Source: a virus
Virus record (IMG/VR): IMGVR_UViG_3300021375_001947
Location: 1 to 41,110 of that record
Length of the DNA: 41,110 nt
Reading direction: 5' to 3' (one strand)
Within the stretch, counting starts at the first letter, position 1. Each line of letters begins with the position of its first letter. The notes under the pieces are model-generated. The model had not been told where the DNA came from, ran no database searches, and saw only the letters and a list, made by a program, of their open reading frames with translations. The position numbers were made by a program, and so were the translations under genes. Shown piece after piece: positions 23,164-33,410 of the stretch.

Positions 23164-23724
23164 ATGCCAAAGTTTTTTAACTCAAAGGATTTGGATTTCA
23201 TAAAAACTATCTCAGAAGAGGTGGTTGATTATGTTGTAGAACAAGCAGTAACCTTGTTTAAGGTATCTGTGGGTGAAACCAAAACGAATTTATATGGTGA
23301 ATCTCTTGGTAAAGTATGGAGAGCACCTTCTACAATGATGGCAATTGTAGATAGAGAGCCAATTAATGTTAATTATGAAGGATTTGGTGCAGATAAACAA
23401 GGTACAGTTGAATTTAGATTCAACAGACAGAGAATTAGAGAAACTTCTTACGCAGTACCAAAGGTTAGAGATATAAATGGTACATTAGTACCAACTGAAG
23501 CAATACAAAACCTTACAGCAGGCTACCCTCAGATTGGTGATGTAATTTTATATGATACCATCTACTATGAAGTAGATAATGTAAGAGAACCGCAATGGAT
23601 TGGTGGTTCACCAGAAATATTCGATAAAAACTCAAGTACATTTGAAAGTACTAACAATACATTAATTGCAGCTTGTCATATGGTAAGAAAATCACAAGTA
23701 CAAATAGATGATAGGACAATATAA
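23164..23724 (+). CDS. 14: Neck protein (T4 gp14-like)
   Basis: A 186-residue protein four bases after its neighbour. It has LYGESLGKVWRAP near residue 40, then an FRFNRQRIRE strand, a GDVILYDTIYYEVDNVREPQWIGG segment and a C-terminal AACHMVRKS. The 'LYGES ... YYEVDNV' pattern is what I recall for gp14 neck proteins of T4-like phages, which close the head after packaging and accept the tail. Its stop overlaps the next start by one base. The family call is moderate; the structural role by context is strong. Confidence 0.65.
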   Translation: MPKFFNSKDLDFIKTISEEVVDYVVEQAVTLFKVSVGETKTNLYGESLGKVWRAPSTMMAIVDREPINVNYEGFGADKQGTVEFRFNRQRIRETSYAVPKVRDINGTLVPTEAIQNLTAGYPQIGDVILYDTIYYEVDNVREPQWIGGSPEIFDKNSSTFESTNNTLIAACHMVRKSQVQIDDRTI

Positions 23725-24848
23725 TGGCAGTAGACCCACTAAAAAATGTTAATTTTAACAGAGCAACACAGATAAAACGAGAAGGAAACGAACTCGGTAA
23801 AGGTGTTAGACTCTATGATGTTGATTTGGCAATTGCTGAGCACATGATAGATACGGTTGTCCCATCTGTTGAAGCATTTAATGAAAAAATCAAAGTACCA
23901 GTAATGTATGGTAATCCAGAACGATGGACTTCTGTACAAAAGAATGGATATCTAAGAGATAAAAATGGAATGTTACAAATTCCGTTGATTATGTTTAAAA
24001 GAAACTCAATTGCAAGAGATGATACTATGGCATCTTCAATGAATCGTCATGTATCATATCCAACTGTTACTAAATTTTCAAAAAAACACAAATACGATAG
24101 ATTTTCTGCAATGACTGGTACAACAAGACCTGTTCAAAAGTATGATATCGTAATGCCTGATTATGTTACTATCTCATATGAGGTAATGATATGGACTGAT
24201 TTTACAGAACATATGAATAAGATAGTAGAAGCGTTCCAATACGCAACAGATGAGTATTGGGGAGATAAGGGTGGATTCAAATTTAGAGTTCGTATAGATA
24301 ACTTCGATAATACAACAGAAGTTGGAGAAGGTTCTCAAAGAATTGTAAGAACAAACTTTACAATGTCTGTGAATGCTTATTTACTACCAGAAAAATTTGA
24401 TAATGAACCAACTCATAAGAAATCCTTATCACCAAAAAAAGTGGTTTGGGGATTAGAGTGGGATTTAACGGGTGGAACTGGTGCAAGTACTAATTCACAA
24501 GTAGAACAAAAGATGTATAACGAATATTCAGATATAATAGATTTTATGTCAGTTCGTGGTTCTAAAGAAACAACATTTATTGATGCTGATTCAATAAAAC
24601 TTACAAATGTTGAGCTACCTAAAATACCAGTTCAATTATTAGATTCATTTAATGAATCAGATAGGTTTAGAGTATATATAAATGGTGTTTATATAAAACC
24701 AACAAAATATTCATATACTGGTTCTTATACAAATAACGAAATTGAATTTAATTTTGATACTGGCTCTGCTATAACTGAAACTACATTAGGATATGAACTA
24801 TCTGCTTCAGATGAAATAGGTATAACTGGAAAGTTTATTGAATTATGA
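23724..24848 (+). CDS. 15: Tail completion/sheath-stabilizer protein (T4 gp15-like) with extra C-terminal beta domain
   Basis: A 374-residue protein. The N-terminal two thirds contain VPVMYGNPERW, then LQIPLIMFKRNS, a YVTISYEVMIWTDFTEHMNK block and a NFTMSVNAYLLPE strand, a pattern of T4-like proximal tail sheath stabilizer/terminator proteins. Residues about 300-374 form an additional small beta domain (FRVYINGVYIKP ... SASDEIGITG) that resembles the whole of the next small protein at 24845. Start and stop overlap both neighbours (1 nt and 4 nt). It probably sits at the tail top and joins neck to sheath. The gp15 label rests on order plus these motifs. Confidence 0.65.
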   Translation: MAVDPLKNVNFNRATQIKREGNELGKGVRLYDVDLAIAEHMIDTVVPSVEAFNEKIKVPVMYGNPERWTSVQKNGYLRDKNGMLQIPLIMFKRNSIARDDTMASSMNRHVSYPTVTKFSKKHKYDRFSAMTGTTRPVQKYDIVMPDYVTISYEVMIWTDFTEHMNKIVEAFQYATDEYWGDKGGFKFRVRIDNFDNTTEVGEGSQRIVRTNFTMSVNAYLLPEKFDNEPTHKKSLSPKKVVWGLEWDLTGGTGASTNSQVEQKMYNEYSDIIDFMSVRGSKETTFIDADSIKLTNVELPKIPVQLLDSFNESDRFRVYINGVYIKPTKYSYTGSYTNNEIEFNFDTGSAITETTLGYELSASDEIGITGKFIEL

Positions 24849-25171
24849 TAAAAGATTTACAAAAATTATTAAAACAGGTCCATGACCCTAATGAATATCA
24901 ATTAATATCTCATGATTTACATCACCCACTATATTGGGTATTTAAAATAGAAAATGCTAAATTAAAAGATTTAGATTTAAAAATTCGTGGGTTTCGTAAG
25001 GAACACGCACGTTTTGATATATTTATAAATGGTCAGTATATTTTAGAAAAGGATTATATTTTTGAACAAGGTGGTAAGGATTTCTTAATACATTTTATTA
25101 AGACACACTTTCCATACAATCTTTCGGATTCTGATGAAATAAAATTAGAAGGAGATGTTGAAACAACATGA
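24845..25171 (+). CDS. Small tail-region protein related to the C-terminal domain of its upstream neighbour
   Basis: A 108-residue protein overlapping both neighbours by 4 nt. Its C-terminal 60 residues contain FDIFINGQYILEKDYIF and LSDSDEIKLEGDV, which line up with FRVYINGVYIKPTKYSY and LSASDEIGITGKF at the end of the protein at 23724. This suggests a duplicated small beta domain. The N-terminal 45 residues are a helical region with several His (ISHDLHHPLYW). It is presumably a minor virion protein at the neck or tail. Confidence 0.65.
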   Translation: MIKDLQKLLKQVHDPNEYQLISHDLHHPLYWVFKIENAKLKDLDLKIRGFRKEHARFDIFINGQYILEKDYIFEQGGKDFLIHFIKTHFPYNLSDSDEIKLEGDVETT

Positions 25172-25530
25172 GTAAGAAAAAGCCAAATATAATAACTCCA
25201 TTCAACGATAGGCAACGAATTAAAGATTTGGTCAATGAAGTAATAGATGATACGTTCATCTCTACTCACACACCCAATATAGTTACATTAAATACGTTTA
25301 TCTCATTAACATTAACAAATAAAAAGTTTGTTTTTCAGGATGTGGCGGTAGATGGTTTGGAAGATTATGTGGATGTTTATCTTTTAGGATTAAAACAAAA
25401 AGATGATTCATATGGAGTTACAGATGATGGTAGTAATTTAATAATTTCTTTTACAGAAGCACTTGGACTGGATGATTCTTCATTCGTTACAACTGATTTT
25501 GAAGTAAAGGGTAAAATAGTGAGTAGATAA
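25168..25530 (+). CDS. Small tail-region protein, third copy of the beta-domain type
   Basis: A 120-residue protein overlapping its neighbours by 4 nt upstream and separated by one base from the giant fibre gene. Residues about 55-120 (VDVYLLGLKQKDDSY, then LIISFTEAL, then TTDFEVKGKIV) follow the same strand order as the C-terminal domains of the two preceding proteins, although with less identity. The N-terminus is a Lys-rich helix. It may link the fibre to the virion by position. Function unknown. Confidence 0.6.
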   Translation: MSKKKPNIITPFNDRQRIKDLVNEVIDDTFISTHTPNIVTLNTFISLTLTNKKFVFQDVAVDGLEDYVDVYLLGLKQKDDSYGVTDDGSNLIISFTEALGLDDSSFVTTDFEVKGKIVSR

Positions 25531-25531
25531 T

Positions 25532-28500
25532 ATGGCTACACTTATTCAAAGTAAACAGATACAAGGAATAGTTACTGCTTCGGTAGTAACTGGAGAATTC
25601 TTAGTCAGCGGTTCTTTAATCGTAACTGGTTCTAATTCTATATTAGGTTCTGTTACTGCATCTGCTATATCTTCATCATTTATTGGTGATGGTAGTGGTA
25701 TTACTGGTATAACTTATTCTCAAATAGGTGATACTCCACAATTTGTTGGTGGTAATAATATTACAATCACATCATCATCAAATGTAATCACAGTTCACGC
25801 AACTTTGGATGGAACTGGTACCGATAGTCAAAATTTATCTATAACAGGTGACCAACTTACTATATTAGGTGGAAACACAATCACAATACCAACTGGTAGT
25901 GGTGTTTCTGATTATACACAACTAACAAATGTACCAAGTGGCTTAGTATCTGGTTCAATTCAAATATTGGGTGGTAGTGGAGTTATAAGTGGCTCAGTTT
26001 TAAGAACATTAGATGGAACGGATGTAGTTAGTGGTTCTGTTCTTAGAACATTAGATGGAACAGATGTAGTTAGTGGTTCTATTGTATCACAACTTCCAAG
26101 TGGAGTTATTAGTGGAAGTGAGCAACTTCCAAGTGGAGTAATATCCGGTTCAGACCAAATTACAATTAGTGAATCACAAATTAGTGATTTAACACATTAT
26201 ACAGATTCAAATGTAAAAACTAAATTAGATTCAGAAGGAGTTGTAAGTGGTTCTTTAGTATCACAACTTCCATCTGGTATAGTTAGTGGTTCAGACCAAA
26301 TAACAATTACTGAATCTCAAATATCTGATTTAGACAAATATACTGATTCTGATGTAAAATCCAAATTAGATTCAGAGGGAGTAATTAGTGGTTCATCCCA
26401 AATAACAATTAGCGAATCTCAGATTAGTGATTTATCACATAGTGATACTTCACATTTAAATACATTTACTTCATCAATTCAAACTGAGGTAGATTCTTTA
26501 ACTGCAGTAACTTCTTCATACTTAACTGAAGTTCCAAGTGGAACAATTAGTGGTTCAGAACAACTCCCAAGTGGAATAATTAGTGGTTCAGACCAAATAA
26601 CAATTACTGAATCTCAAATATCAGATTTAGATAAGTACACCGATGCAGATGTACAAACATATGTGGATTCGCTTGGGGTAGTTAGTGGTTCTGTTATTGC
26701 CGAATTACCAAGTGGAGTTATAAGTGGTTCTGACCAAGTCAGTATAACTGAATCTCAAATATCAGATTTAGATAAATATACTGATTCAGATGTAAAATCT
26801 AAATTAGATACGGAAGGTGTATTAAGTGGTTCCTTAGTATCACAACTTCCAAGTGGAACAATTAGTGGTTCAGACCAAATTACAATTAGTGAATCTCAGA
26901 TTAGTGATTTAGATAAATATACTGATTCAGATGTAAAATCTAAATTAGATTCAGAAGGAGTTGTAAGTGGTTCTTATGTACAATCTCTTCCAAGTGGAAC
27001 AATTAGTGGCTCAGAACAGATTACAATCACAGAATCTCAAATATCAGATTTAGACAAATATACTGATTCTGATGTAAAAACAAAATTAGATACGGAAGGT
27101 GTATTAAGTGGTTCTATTGTATCACAACTTCCAAGTGGAGTAATATCTGGTTCAGAGCAACTTCCAAGTGGTACAATATCTGGTTCATCTCAAATATCAA
27201 TTACAGAATCTCAAATTAGTGATTTAGTACATTATACTGATACAAATGTAAAATCCAAATTAGATTCAGAGGGAGTTATAAGTGGTTCGATACAAGTAGT
27301 ATCATCATTACCAAGTGGTACAATATCTGGTTCAGTTCAAATAACAGATGGTAGTGGTATCGTATCAGCTTCTAATCAAATATCATCTCTTTTACCTGAT
27401 GGTGTAATAAGTGGTTCTACATATTCTGAATTTAGTTCTTCAGTATCAGAAAGTATTGATGCACTACAAGTATTTAGTTCTTCTGCGTATCAATTAGATT
27501 CTTCATCAATTGATAGAAGATTAGATGGATTAGAAGGAGGAGCAGCATTATACTATGACTTATCAAATACAGTTTGGAACAATAAGTATTTAAAATCAGG
27601 TTCTGGTGAAATTTCTGATACACAAAATTTCATAACAGGTAATAAACCATTTAAATTTAAATTTAATGATACGGCTAAATTAGCATACGAAGTTGGTGAT
27701 ATTGTTTATATAACAAACTTTGATAGAGATGTCGTAATTCACGCTTTAGTAAGTTCATCATACGAAACTGGTTCATTAGAAGCCGGATTTAGTATATTAG
27801 ATGTTAATGGTATAACTGGTTCTACAAGAATTAATGATTCTTATTGGATTGTAACAAAACATAGTGGTGGATTTATCACATCAGCATCATACGGAATTGA
27901 TTCTGCATCATTCGATTATAGAATTGATGGTATTGTAGCAAGTGGTAGTGGTGCAGATTGGGATGTTAACCTTTACAATATCCCAAGAGGAATAATTAGT
28001 GGTTCAGACCAAATTACAGGTTCTTTTGCAACAACATCATCATTGGATATTGTTTCAGCATCATTAGTAACTACAATTGAAAATGTTTTTCAATCATCTT
28101 CAAACTTTGATAATAAAACATTAGTAAGTGGTTCATCGCAAATTGATTTTAGAAATATTACCAATTATGTAGCAGATGAACACATAGACCACACAACAGT
28201 TGTTATTACAGCAGGCGATGGTTTAGATGGTGGTGGTAATATTGCTAGTTCAAGAGAAATAACATTAAACGTAACATCATCACACTTTGAAACAGGTGTA
28301 ACTGATATACTAACTTCAGAAGGTGTTGTAAAAACATCTACCTTAAATACTGATTTAATATCAACTGATTTCTCACAATCAGTAGATAGTAGAATTAAAG
28401 GTATAGCAGCGGGAGCAGCTCCAGCGGGTACAGTAAGTGGTTCAACTCAAATTGATATCACACAAACACAAAATTATACAGCATTTAGTTCATCTATTGC

Positions 28501-31500
28501 AACTTCTATCGATGGAGTAAGTGCAAGTCCAACCGATATTGGTTCATTAAATACATTTACATCTTCCATACAAGGAGAAGTAGATGCATTAATTGCAGCA
28601 ACCGCATCATACTTAACATCAGAAACAGATTCACAAACACTTTCTATTGATGGTGACCAATTAACAATTAGTACAGGTAATACTGTAACTATACCAACTG
28701 GTTCAGAATTACCAAGTGGTGTAGTAAGTGGTTCGGCTCAAATATTAGGTGGTAGTGGAATCTTAAGTGGTTCAAAAACCGATACAAGTTTATTAAATTC
28801 ATATACATCTTCAACTGATAGTAGATTATCAAGTATTGAAGCAGCAACTGGTTCTTATTTAACTTCTGAAACAGATTCACAAACACTTTCTATTGATGGT
28901 GACCAATTAACAATATCAACTGGTAATACTGTAACTATACCAACTGGTAGTGGAACATCTGATTTTAGTGAATTAACAAATATTCCAAGTGGACTAATTT
29001 CATCATCGGAACAATTTCCAAGTGGAGTAATATCTGGTTCAGAACAACTTCCAAGTGGACTAGTAAGTTCCTCTTTCGTTGCAGGAACAAATGTAACCTT
29101 AAATCAAGAAGGTGATGATTTATACATATCTGCTAGTGGTGGTGATACTACATATGATGGTGATAGAACAATATCTAATGATAAATTAGGAGATTTATTT
29201 ACTGATTCAGTAAATCCTGGTACAAGTGGTTCAATACAAGAATTCTTAAACGCAGTATTTTATCCAAACACAGGTCCAAGTATAACAACTGGTAATCAAA
29301 CTATTGCAGAATATACAACAAATGGTTCTACGATAACAACAATAACAGGAACAGATCCTGAAGGACAAGCAATAACATTTGATACAGCAGATACATACAC
29401 AGATGGATTAGTTTCAGTAGCTTCAAATGGTGTAATGACTTTATTAGCATCTCCAACATCAGCATCTTTCAATACTGATTTAGTAGGTGGTTCACATGGA
29501 CACAAAGTTGAAGTAACTGCAACAGATACGTTCGGTACTACAACTGAAAAAGATATTTACATATTTGTAACTCCAAACTCAACACCTGTATTTAGAGAAA
29601 CTTCTACAAGTGGTAACGTAATTACTTCGGTAACTGCAAATCTAAATGAAAACTCTACTGATGATACTTTGGTAAAACGAGTTTACTTCACAGATGCAAA
29701 TGGAGATAATATTACAATTTATTCATCATCAATTGATAACAATCATTTTGATGTAACAAAATATTCAACTTATGTTGATATTAGACAAAATACTGGTTCG
29801 TTAGATTACGAACAACAAACATCTTATACATTTAGTATATCTGCATCGGATGAACATTACGAATCTTCAGAAGATAGTGATTCAATTATAGGATTGCCAA
29901 TTACTATTAATGTAACTGATAACTTAGTACCAACTCTTAGTGACCAGACTCTTGCATCTATAAATGAAAATAGTTCAAATGGTGCAACTGTTGGTTCAAT
30001 ATCAGCTACTGATAATGAAGGTGATACTATAACATTTAAAAACTTTGAATTACATCAATTACAATTAGATGATTCAATAGTTTCAAGTGGTTCTTATAGT
30101 GGAACGGCTCAATTAACAGACCCACATGAAAATCCATTCCAAATGAGTACGAGTGGTATTGTAACAAGAAAAACAGGTGTGTATCTAAACTCTGATTTAA
30201 TTAATGAATATATTTACAGAGTTCAAATAACAGATGCATACAATAATGATTCAGCAGTATCGTTAATAACAATTAATGTTACCGATGATACACCAGCAAC
30301 CCTTTCAGATAACTGGTCAGCAGGACCATATATCAAAGAATCTGAATTAAGTGGTACAACTATAAAAACAACAGATTATGGTTCTACTTCAGCAGATTAT
30401 GGTTCAGACCAAAGTGGTACTTGGAGTTCATCAAATTCAGCAATATCAATTAATTCAGTTGGTACTATATCTTTAGGATTAGATTTAAGTGGTTCAGTAA
30501 CTCAAAGTGGTGATACATTAGATTCAACAATTACATTTACAAATACATTCGGTACAACAACTACTGATAGTTTAAGTTTAACAATTGTTGCAAATGGAGT
30601 ACCAACTGCAACATTTAGTGACCAATCAAGTATATTCAATTCAAATGAAGCAACAAATGGAACGAACTTAGTTTCAGTTTCAATTTCTGATACTGAATCG
30701 GATACTCCATATCAATTATCAATTGGTGGAACTGATGCAAGTAAATTAACTGCAGTACCTCAAAACGCTGCTTCTTCATCTTGGGAATTACAAGCAAGTG
30801 AAGATTTAAGTGGTGGAACTTATACATACGATGTAACTGTAACTGATAAGTATTCTAAATCAACAACTTACAGTAGTAGAACAATTACTATTGCACAAGG
30901 AGATACTGGTACTTTAGGAGGAGATACAACTTCTTACATTATCGAATCAGCAGAAAATGGAGATTCATTAAGAGATGCAACTGGTTTCGGAGGTGGTAAC
31001 GCTTCTCAACTTTCAGTTTCATATACAGATTATGGTTCACCATCAGTACAATCTTATACTTCATCAAACGAAGCATTTGATATCGATACAAGTGGTAACA
31101 TTACATTAGGATTAAATATTAGTGGTTCATCTACTGGTAGTAGTGATACAATCAGTTCAAATATTACTTTTGTAGACCAATTTGGTAATATAGGTAGTGG
31201 TTCTTTAACTGTTAATGTATTTGCAAATGCAGCACCAACCGCAACATTTAGTGAAAACAGTTCATACTTTAATAGTAACCAAGCAACTGGTAGTATTTCA
31301 TTGGTAGATATAAGTGTAAGTGATACTGAATCAGATACTCCATATGTTTTAACACTTAGCGGTACAGATGCAAGTTCATTTAATGTGGTATCACAAAACG
31401 CTAATGGTACATCTTGGGAATTACAACCATCTTCTGATTTATCAGGAGGAACATATTCTTATAATGTAATCGTAACAGATAACTTTAGTAAGCAAACAAC

Positions 31501-33379
31501 ATACAATAAAAGTTTAACAATAACTCAAGCAAATAATGGTACTATTACAACTAATGGTACATTCTACATTATTGAATCTGCAACAAATGGTTCATTAATA
31601 AGAACTAATTCAAATGGTAGAACTGGTACTCAAGGAGATATTGGAGTAACGTACTCTCCAGATTATGGTTCTCAGATTGCTAGTGGATTTAGCTCAAATA
31701 ACGCATTAATTTCTGTAAACTCAAGTGGTAACTTAACTGTTGGTACTGATATAAGTGGTAGTGGAAATACAAATGGTTCTACAATTACTCCTACTATATC
31801 TTGGACTGACCAATATGGAAATAATGGTAGTGATACAATAACGGTAAACGTTACTAAAAATAATGCACCTACTGTATCATCTACTCAAACATTTAATGAA
31901 AACACAAACCAAGCAACTGGTTCATCGGAAATAGTAAGATTAAATCTTACTGATACTGAAAGTGATACAATTGTAAATGGTGGATTATCATTTAGTGGAT
32001 ACAATACAACTTATTTCACTCCAAGTATTTCAACCCCACAAATGAAGTTGTTGGTAAACTCAACTTCAGTACCAGCAGGAACTTATCCATATACTGCATC
32101 AATAGAAGATGTACATGGATTTAGTACAACTGTTCATAGTGGTTCAGTAACTATATCACAAGCAGATGATGGAACGCTTGGTGGAGATACAACTTCTTAC
32201 ATTATAGAATCCGCAGAAAGTGGAGATGTATTGAGAGATGCGACTGGATATAATAATGGTAACCCTTCACAATTAAGTGTAAGTTACTCACCATCATATG
32301 GTTCACCATCAGTTCAAACTTACTCATCATCCAACCCAGCAATTGTAGTAGATAGTAGTGGTAATTTAACATTAGGTGTAGATATTAGTGGTTCCGTAAC
32401 TCAAAGTGGAGATACAATAAGTTCAACAATAACATTTACAGACCAATATGGAAATTCTGATACTGATACTATAACTACAACTGTATTTGCAAATGGAGCA
32501 CCTGCTGCATCATTTACTTCGGCATCAAATTATGAAAGTGATAATTCAATAAGTGGTTCAACTGCAGGAACATTAACAGTAACCGATACAGAAAACAATT
32601 CACCATTTACATTCATCCTCGCGGGAACAGATGGTGATAAATTTAATGTTGCAGGAAGTTCATCACCATTTGAAATACAACCAACAGGTTCATTAGATGG
32701 AGGAACATACTCAATTAATATTACAGTAACAGATAGTTATAATGAAAGTGTAACTTTAACAAATGAAACAATTGTGGTAGATACATCAGCAGATTATGGT
32801 CAAGTTTATGTTTATAATTCCGGCCAATACGCTGGAGATGGTGCAACAAATTATCTTTACAATTTAGGAGCTGCTGAAGGTAGTGGAACCCCTGCAGCTG
32901 CAACTGTTGCATTCGATGGAAATGGATTCATTGAAAAAATAATTGAAAATGGTGTACTTGGTGATACTTCATTCACTTATGCATGGGGTGGTACACAAAC
33001 AGCACTTTTAGTAGCCAGTGGTAGTGGTGAAAATCTACACGATGTATTAGGTACTTTTAGTGATATGAGTTATGGGGGAGGAACTAATAGATTCTTCATC
33101 ATATTCCCAGCAGCATCAGGTATGACCGGAATACCAACATCTATGACAGATGCCTATGCAGGAAGTAATGTGGGTGAATATGTTTTAGAGGTAGGTGTTG
33201 ATGGAACTACAATTGACGGTACTAATACAATAGAAGCTTCAAGAATACACCAAGTAACATTAGATACAGCAGTAGGTGGATATACATCATACTATGTAAT
33301 AGGAAACTATAATCAAATTTCAGCAACAACCTCAATTTACCTTGGAGTTTCTCCAGCAAGTGGAAGTGGGGGAGTTTAA
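25532..33379 (+). CDS. Giant repeat-rich fibre/adhesin protein with cadherin/Ig-like domains
   Basis: A 2615-residue Ser/Thr/Gly-rich protein, the largest in the window. Residues about 1-210 open with SGS/TGS-type repeats. About 210-570 hold eight copies of ESQISDL, most at an exact 47-residue spacing, interleaved with LPSGxISGS units. About 570-1240 is a long fibrous section with further ISGS and 'DSQTLSIDGDQLTI' repeats. About 1245-2420 hold many Ig/cadherin-like beta domains (for example SINENSSNGATVG, SATDNEGDTITF), including a repeated two-domain block with GGDTTSYIIESAE. The last 190 residues (from DYGQVYVYNSGQY) form a distinct, non-repetitive domain that may be the receptor-binding tip. 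There is no signal peptide. It is most likely a tail fibre or head decoration fibre; which one is not clear. Confidence 0.85.
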   Translation: MATLIQSKQIQGIVTASVVTGEFLVSGSLIVTGSNSILGSVTASAISSSFIGDGSGITGITYSQIGDTPQFVGGNNITITSSSNVITVHATLDGTGTDSQNLSITGDQLTILGGNTITIPTGSGVSDYTQLTNVPSGLVSGSIQILGGSGVISGSVLRTLDGTDVVSGSVLRTLDGTDVVSGSIVSQLPSGVISGSEQLPSGVISGSDQITISESQISDLTHYTDSNVKTKLDSEGVVSGSLVSQLPSGIVSGSDQITITESQISDLDKYTDSDVKSKLDSEGVISGSSQITISESQISDLSHSDTSHLNTFTSSIQTEVDSLTAVTSSYLTEVPSGTISGSEQLPSGIISGSDQITITESQISDLDKYTDADVQTYVDSLGVVSGSVIAELPSGVISGSDQVSITESQISDLDKYTDSDVKSKLDTEGVLSGSLVSQLPSGTISGSDQITISESQISDLDKYTDSDVKSKLDSEGVVSGSYVQSLPSGTISGSEQITITESQISDLDKYTDSDVKTKLDTEGVLSGSIVSQLPSGVISGSEQLPSGTISGSSQISITESQISDLVHYTDTNVKSKLDSEGVISGSIQVVSSLPSGTISGSVQITDGSGIVSASNQISSLLPDGVISGSTYSEFSSSVSESIDALQVFSSSAYQLDSSSIDRRLDGLEGGAALYYDLSNTVWNNKYLKSGSGEISDTQNFITGNKPFKFKFNDTAKLAYEVGDIVYITNFDRDVVIHALVSSSYETGSLEAGFSILDVNGITGSTRINDSYWIVTKHSGGFITSASYGIDSASFDYRIDGIVASGSGADWDVNLYNIPRGIISGSDQITGSFATTSSLDIVSASLVTTIENVFQSSSNFDNKTLVSGSSQIDFRNITNYVADEHIDHTTVVITAGDGLDGGGNIASSREITLNVTSSHFETGVTDILTSEGVVKTSTLNTDLISTDFSQSVDSRIKGIAAGAAPAGTVSGSTQIDITQTQNYTAFSSSIATSIDGVSASPTDIGSLNTFTSSIQGEVDALIAATASYLTSETDSQTLSIDGDQLTISTGNTVTIPTGSELPSGVVSGSAQILGGSGILSGSKTDTSLLNSYTSSTDSRLSSIEAATGSYLTSETDSQTLSIDGDQLTISTGNTVTIPTGSGTSDFSELTNIPSGLISSSEQFPSGVISGSEQLPSGLVSSSFVAGTNVTLNQEGDDLYISASGGDTTYDGDRTISNDKLGDLFTDSVNPGTSGSIQEFLNAVFYPNTGPSITTGNQTIAEYTTNGSTITTITGTDPEGQAITFDTADTYTDGLVSVASNGVMTLLASPTSASFNTDLVGGSHGHKVEVTATDTFGTTTEKDIYIFVTPNSTPVFRETSTSGNVITSVTANLNENSTDDTLVKRVYFTDANGDNITIYSSSIDNNHFDVTKYSTYVDIRQNTGSLDYEQQTSYTFSISASDEHYESSEDSDSIIGLPITINVTDNLVPTLSDQTLASINENSSNGATVGSISATDNEGDTITFKNFELHQLQLDDSIVSSGSYSGTAQLTDPHENPFQMSTSGIVTRKTGVYLNSDLINEYIYRVQITDAYNNDSAVSLITINVTDDTPATLSDNWSAGPYIKESELSGTTIKTTDYGSTSADYGSDQSGTWSSSNSAISINSVGTISLGLDLSGSVTQSGDTLDSTITFTNTFGTTTTDSLSLTIVANGVPTATFSDQSSIFNSNEATNGTNLVSVSISDTESDTPYQLSIGGTDASKLTAVPQNAASSSWELQASEDLSGGTYTYDVTVTDKYSKSTTYSSRTITIAQGDTGTLGGDTTSYIIESAENGDSLRDATGFGGGNASQLSVSYTDYGSPSVQSYTSSNEAFDIDTSGNITLGLNISGSSTGSSDTISSNITFVDQFGNIGSGSLTVNVFANAAPTATFSENSSYFNSNQATGSISLVDISVSDTESDTPYVLTLSGTDASSFNVVSQNANGTSWELQPSSDLSGGTYSYNVIVTDNFSKQTTYNKSLTITQANNGTITTNGTFYIIESATNGSLIRTNSNGRTGTQGDIGVTYSPDYGSQIASGFSSNNALISVNSSGNLTVGTDISGSGNTNGSTITPTISWTDQYGNNGSDTITVNVTKNNAPTVSSTQTFNENTNQATGSSEIVRLNLTDTESDTIVNGGLSFSGYNTTYFTPSISTPQMKLLVNSTSVPAGTYPYTASIEDVHGFSTTVHSGSVTISQADDGTLGGDTTSYIIESAESGDVLRDATGYNNGNPSQLSVSYSPSYGSPSVQTYSSSNPAIVVDSSGNLTLGVDISGSVTQSGDTISSTITFTDQYGNSDTDTITTTVFANGAPAASFTSASNYESDNSISGSTAGTLTVTDTENNSPFTFILAGTDGDKFNVAGSSSPFEIQPTGSLDGGTYSINITVTDSYNESVTLTNETIVVDTSADYGQVYVYNSGQYAGDGATNYLYNLGAAEGSGTPAAATVAFDGNGFIEKIIENGVLGDTSFTYAWGGTQTALLVASGSGENLHDVLGTFSDMSYGGGTNRFFIIFPAASGMTGIPTSMTDAYAGSNVGEYVLEVGVDGTTIDGTNTIEASRIHQVTLDTAVGGYTSYYVIGNYNQISATTSIYLGVSPASGSGGV
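26090..27300 (+). repeat. 141-bp tandem repeats (LPSGxISGS / ESQISDL units) in the giant fibre gene
   Basis: ESQISDL is encoded at 26171, 26312, 26414, 26609, 26750, 26891, 27032 and 27206. Five of the seven spacings are regular or nearly so; four are exactly 141 bp (26171-26312, 26609-26750, 26750-26891, 26891-27032). Copies differ mainly at synonymous bases. Repeats of this kind can shrink or grow by recombination and so change fibre length. Confidence 0.85.
30290..32790 (+). repeat. Repeated Ig-like two-domain blocks in the giant fibre gene
   Basis: Blocks of roughly 600 bp recur. Each has a 'GTLGGDTTSYIIESAE' type start (clear near 30908 and 32171, diverged near 31540), a 'SGNLTLGxDISGS' strand, a 'TITFTDQYGN' strand and an 'APTATF' type linker with 'SDTESDTPY'. 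The first, more diverged copy begins near 30290. They are protein-level repeats with considerable DNA divergence. Confidence 0.7.
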
Positions 33380-33389
33380 TATTTATATA
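33379..33389 (+). promoter_or_regulatory. ATATTTATATA motif, candidate late promoter element
   Basis: Exact consensus copy that shares a base with the stop codon of the giant fibre gene, 21 nt before the ATG at 33411. Confidence 0.5.
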
Positions 33390-33410
33390 TAATTAAAAGG
33401 AAAAAAATAA

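Noticed and set aside
26090-27300. Regularly spaced repeats as a CRISPR array
   Set aside because: The repeats are in frame within a long protein, degenerate at synonymous positions, and 141 bp apart, with no repeat-spacer structure.
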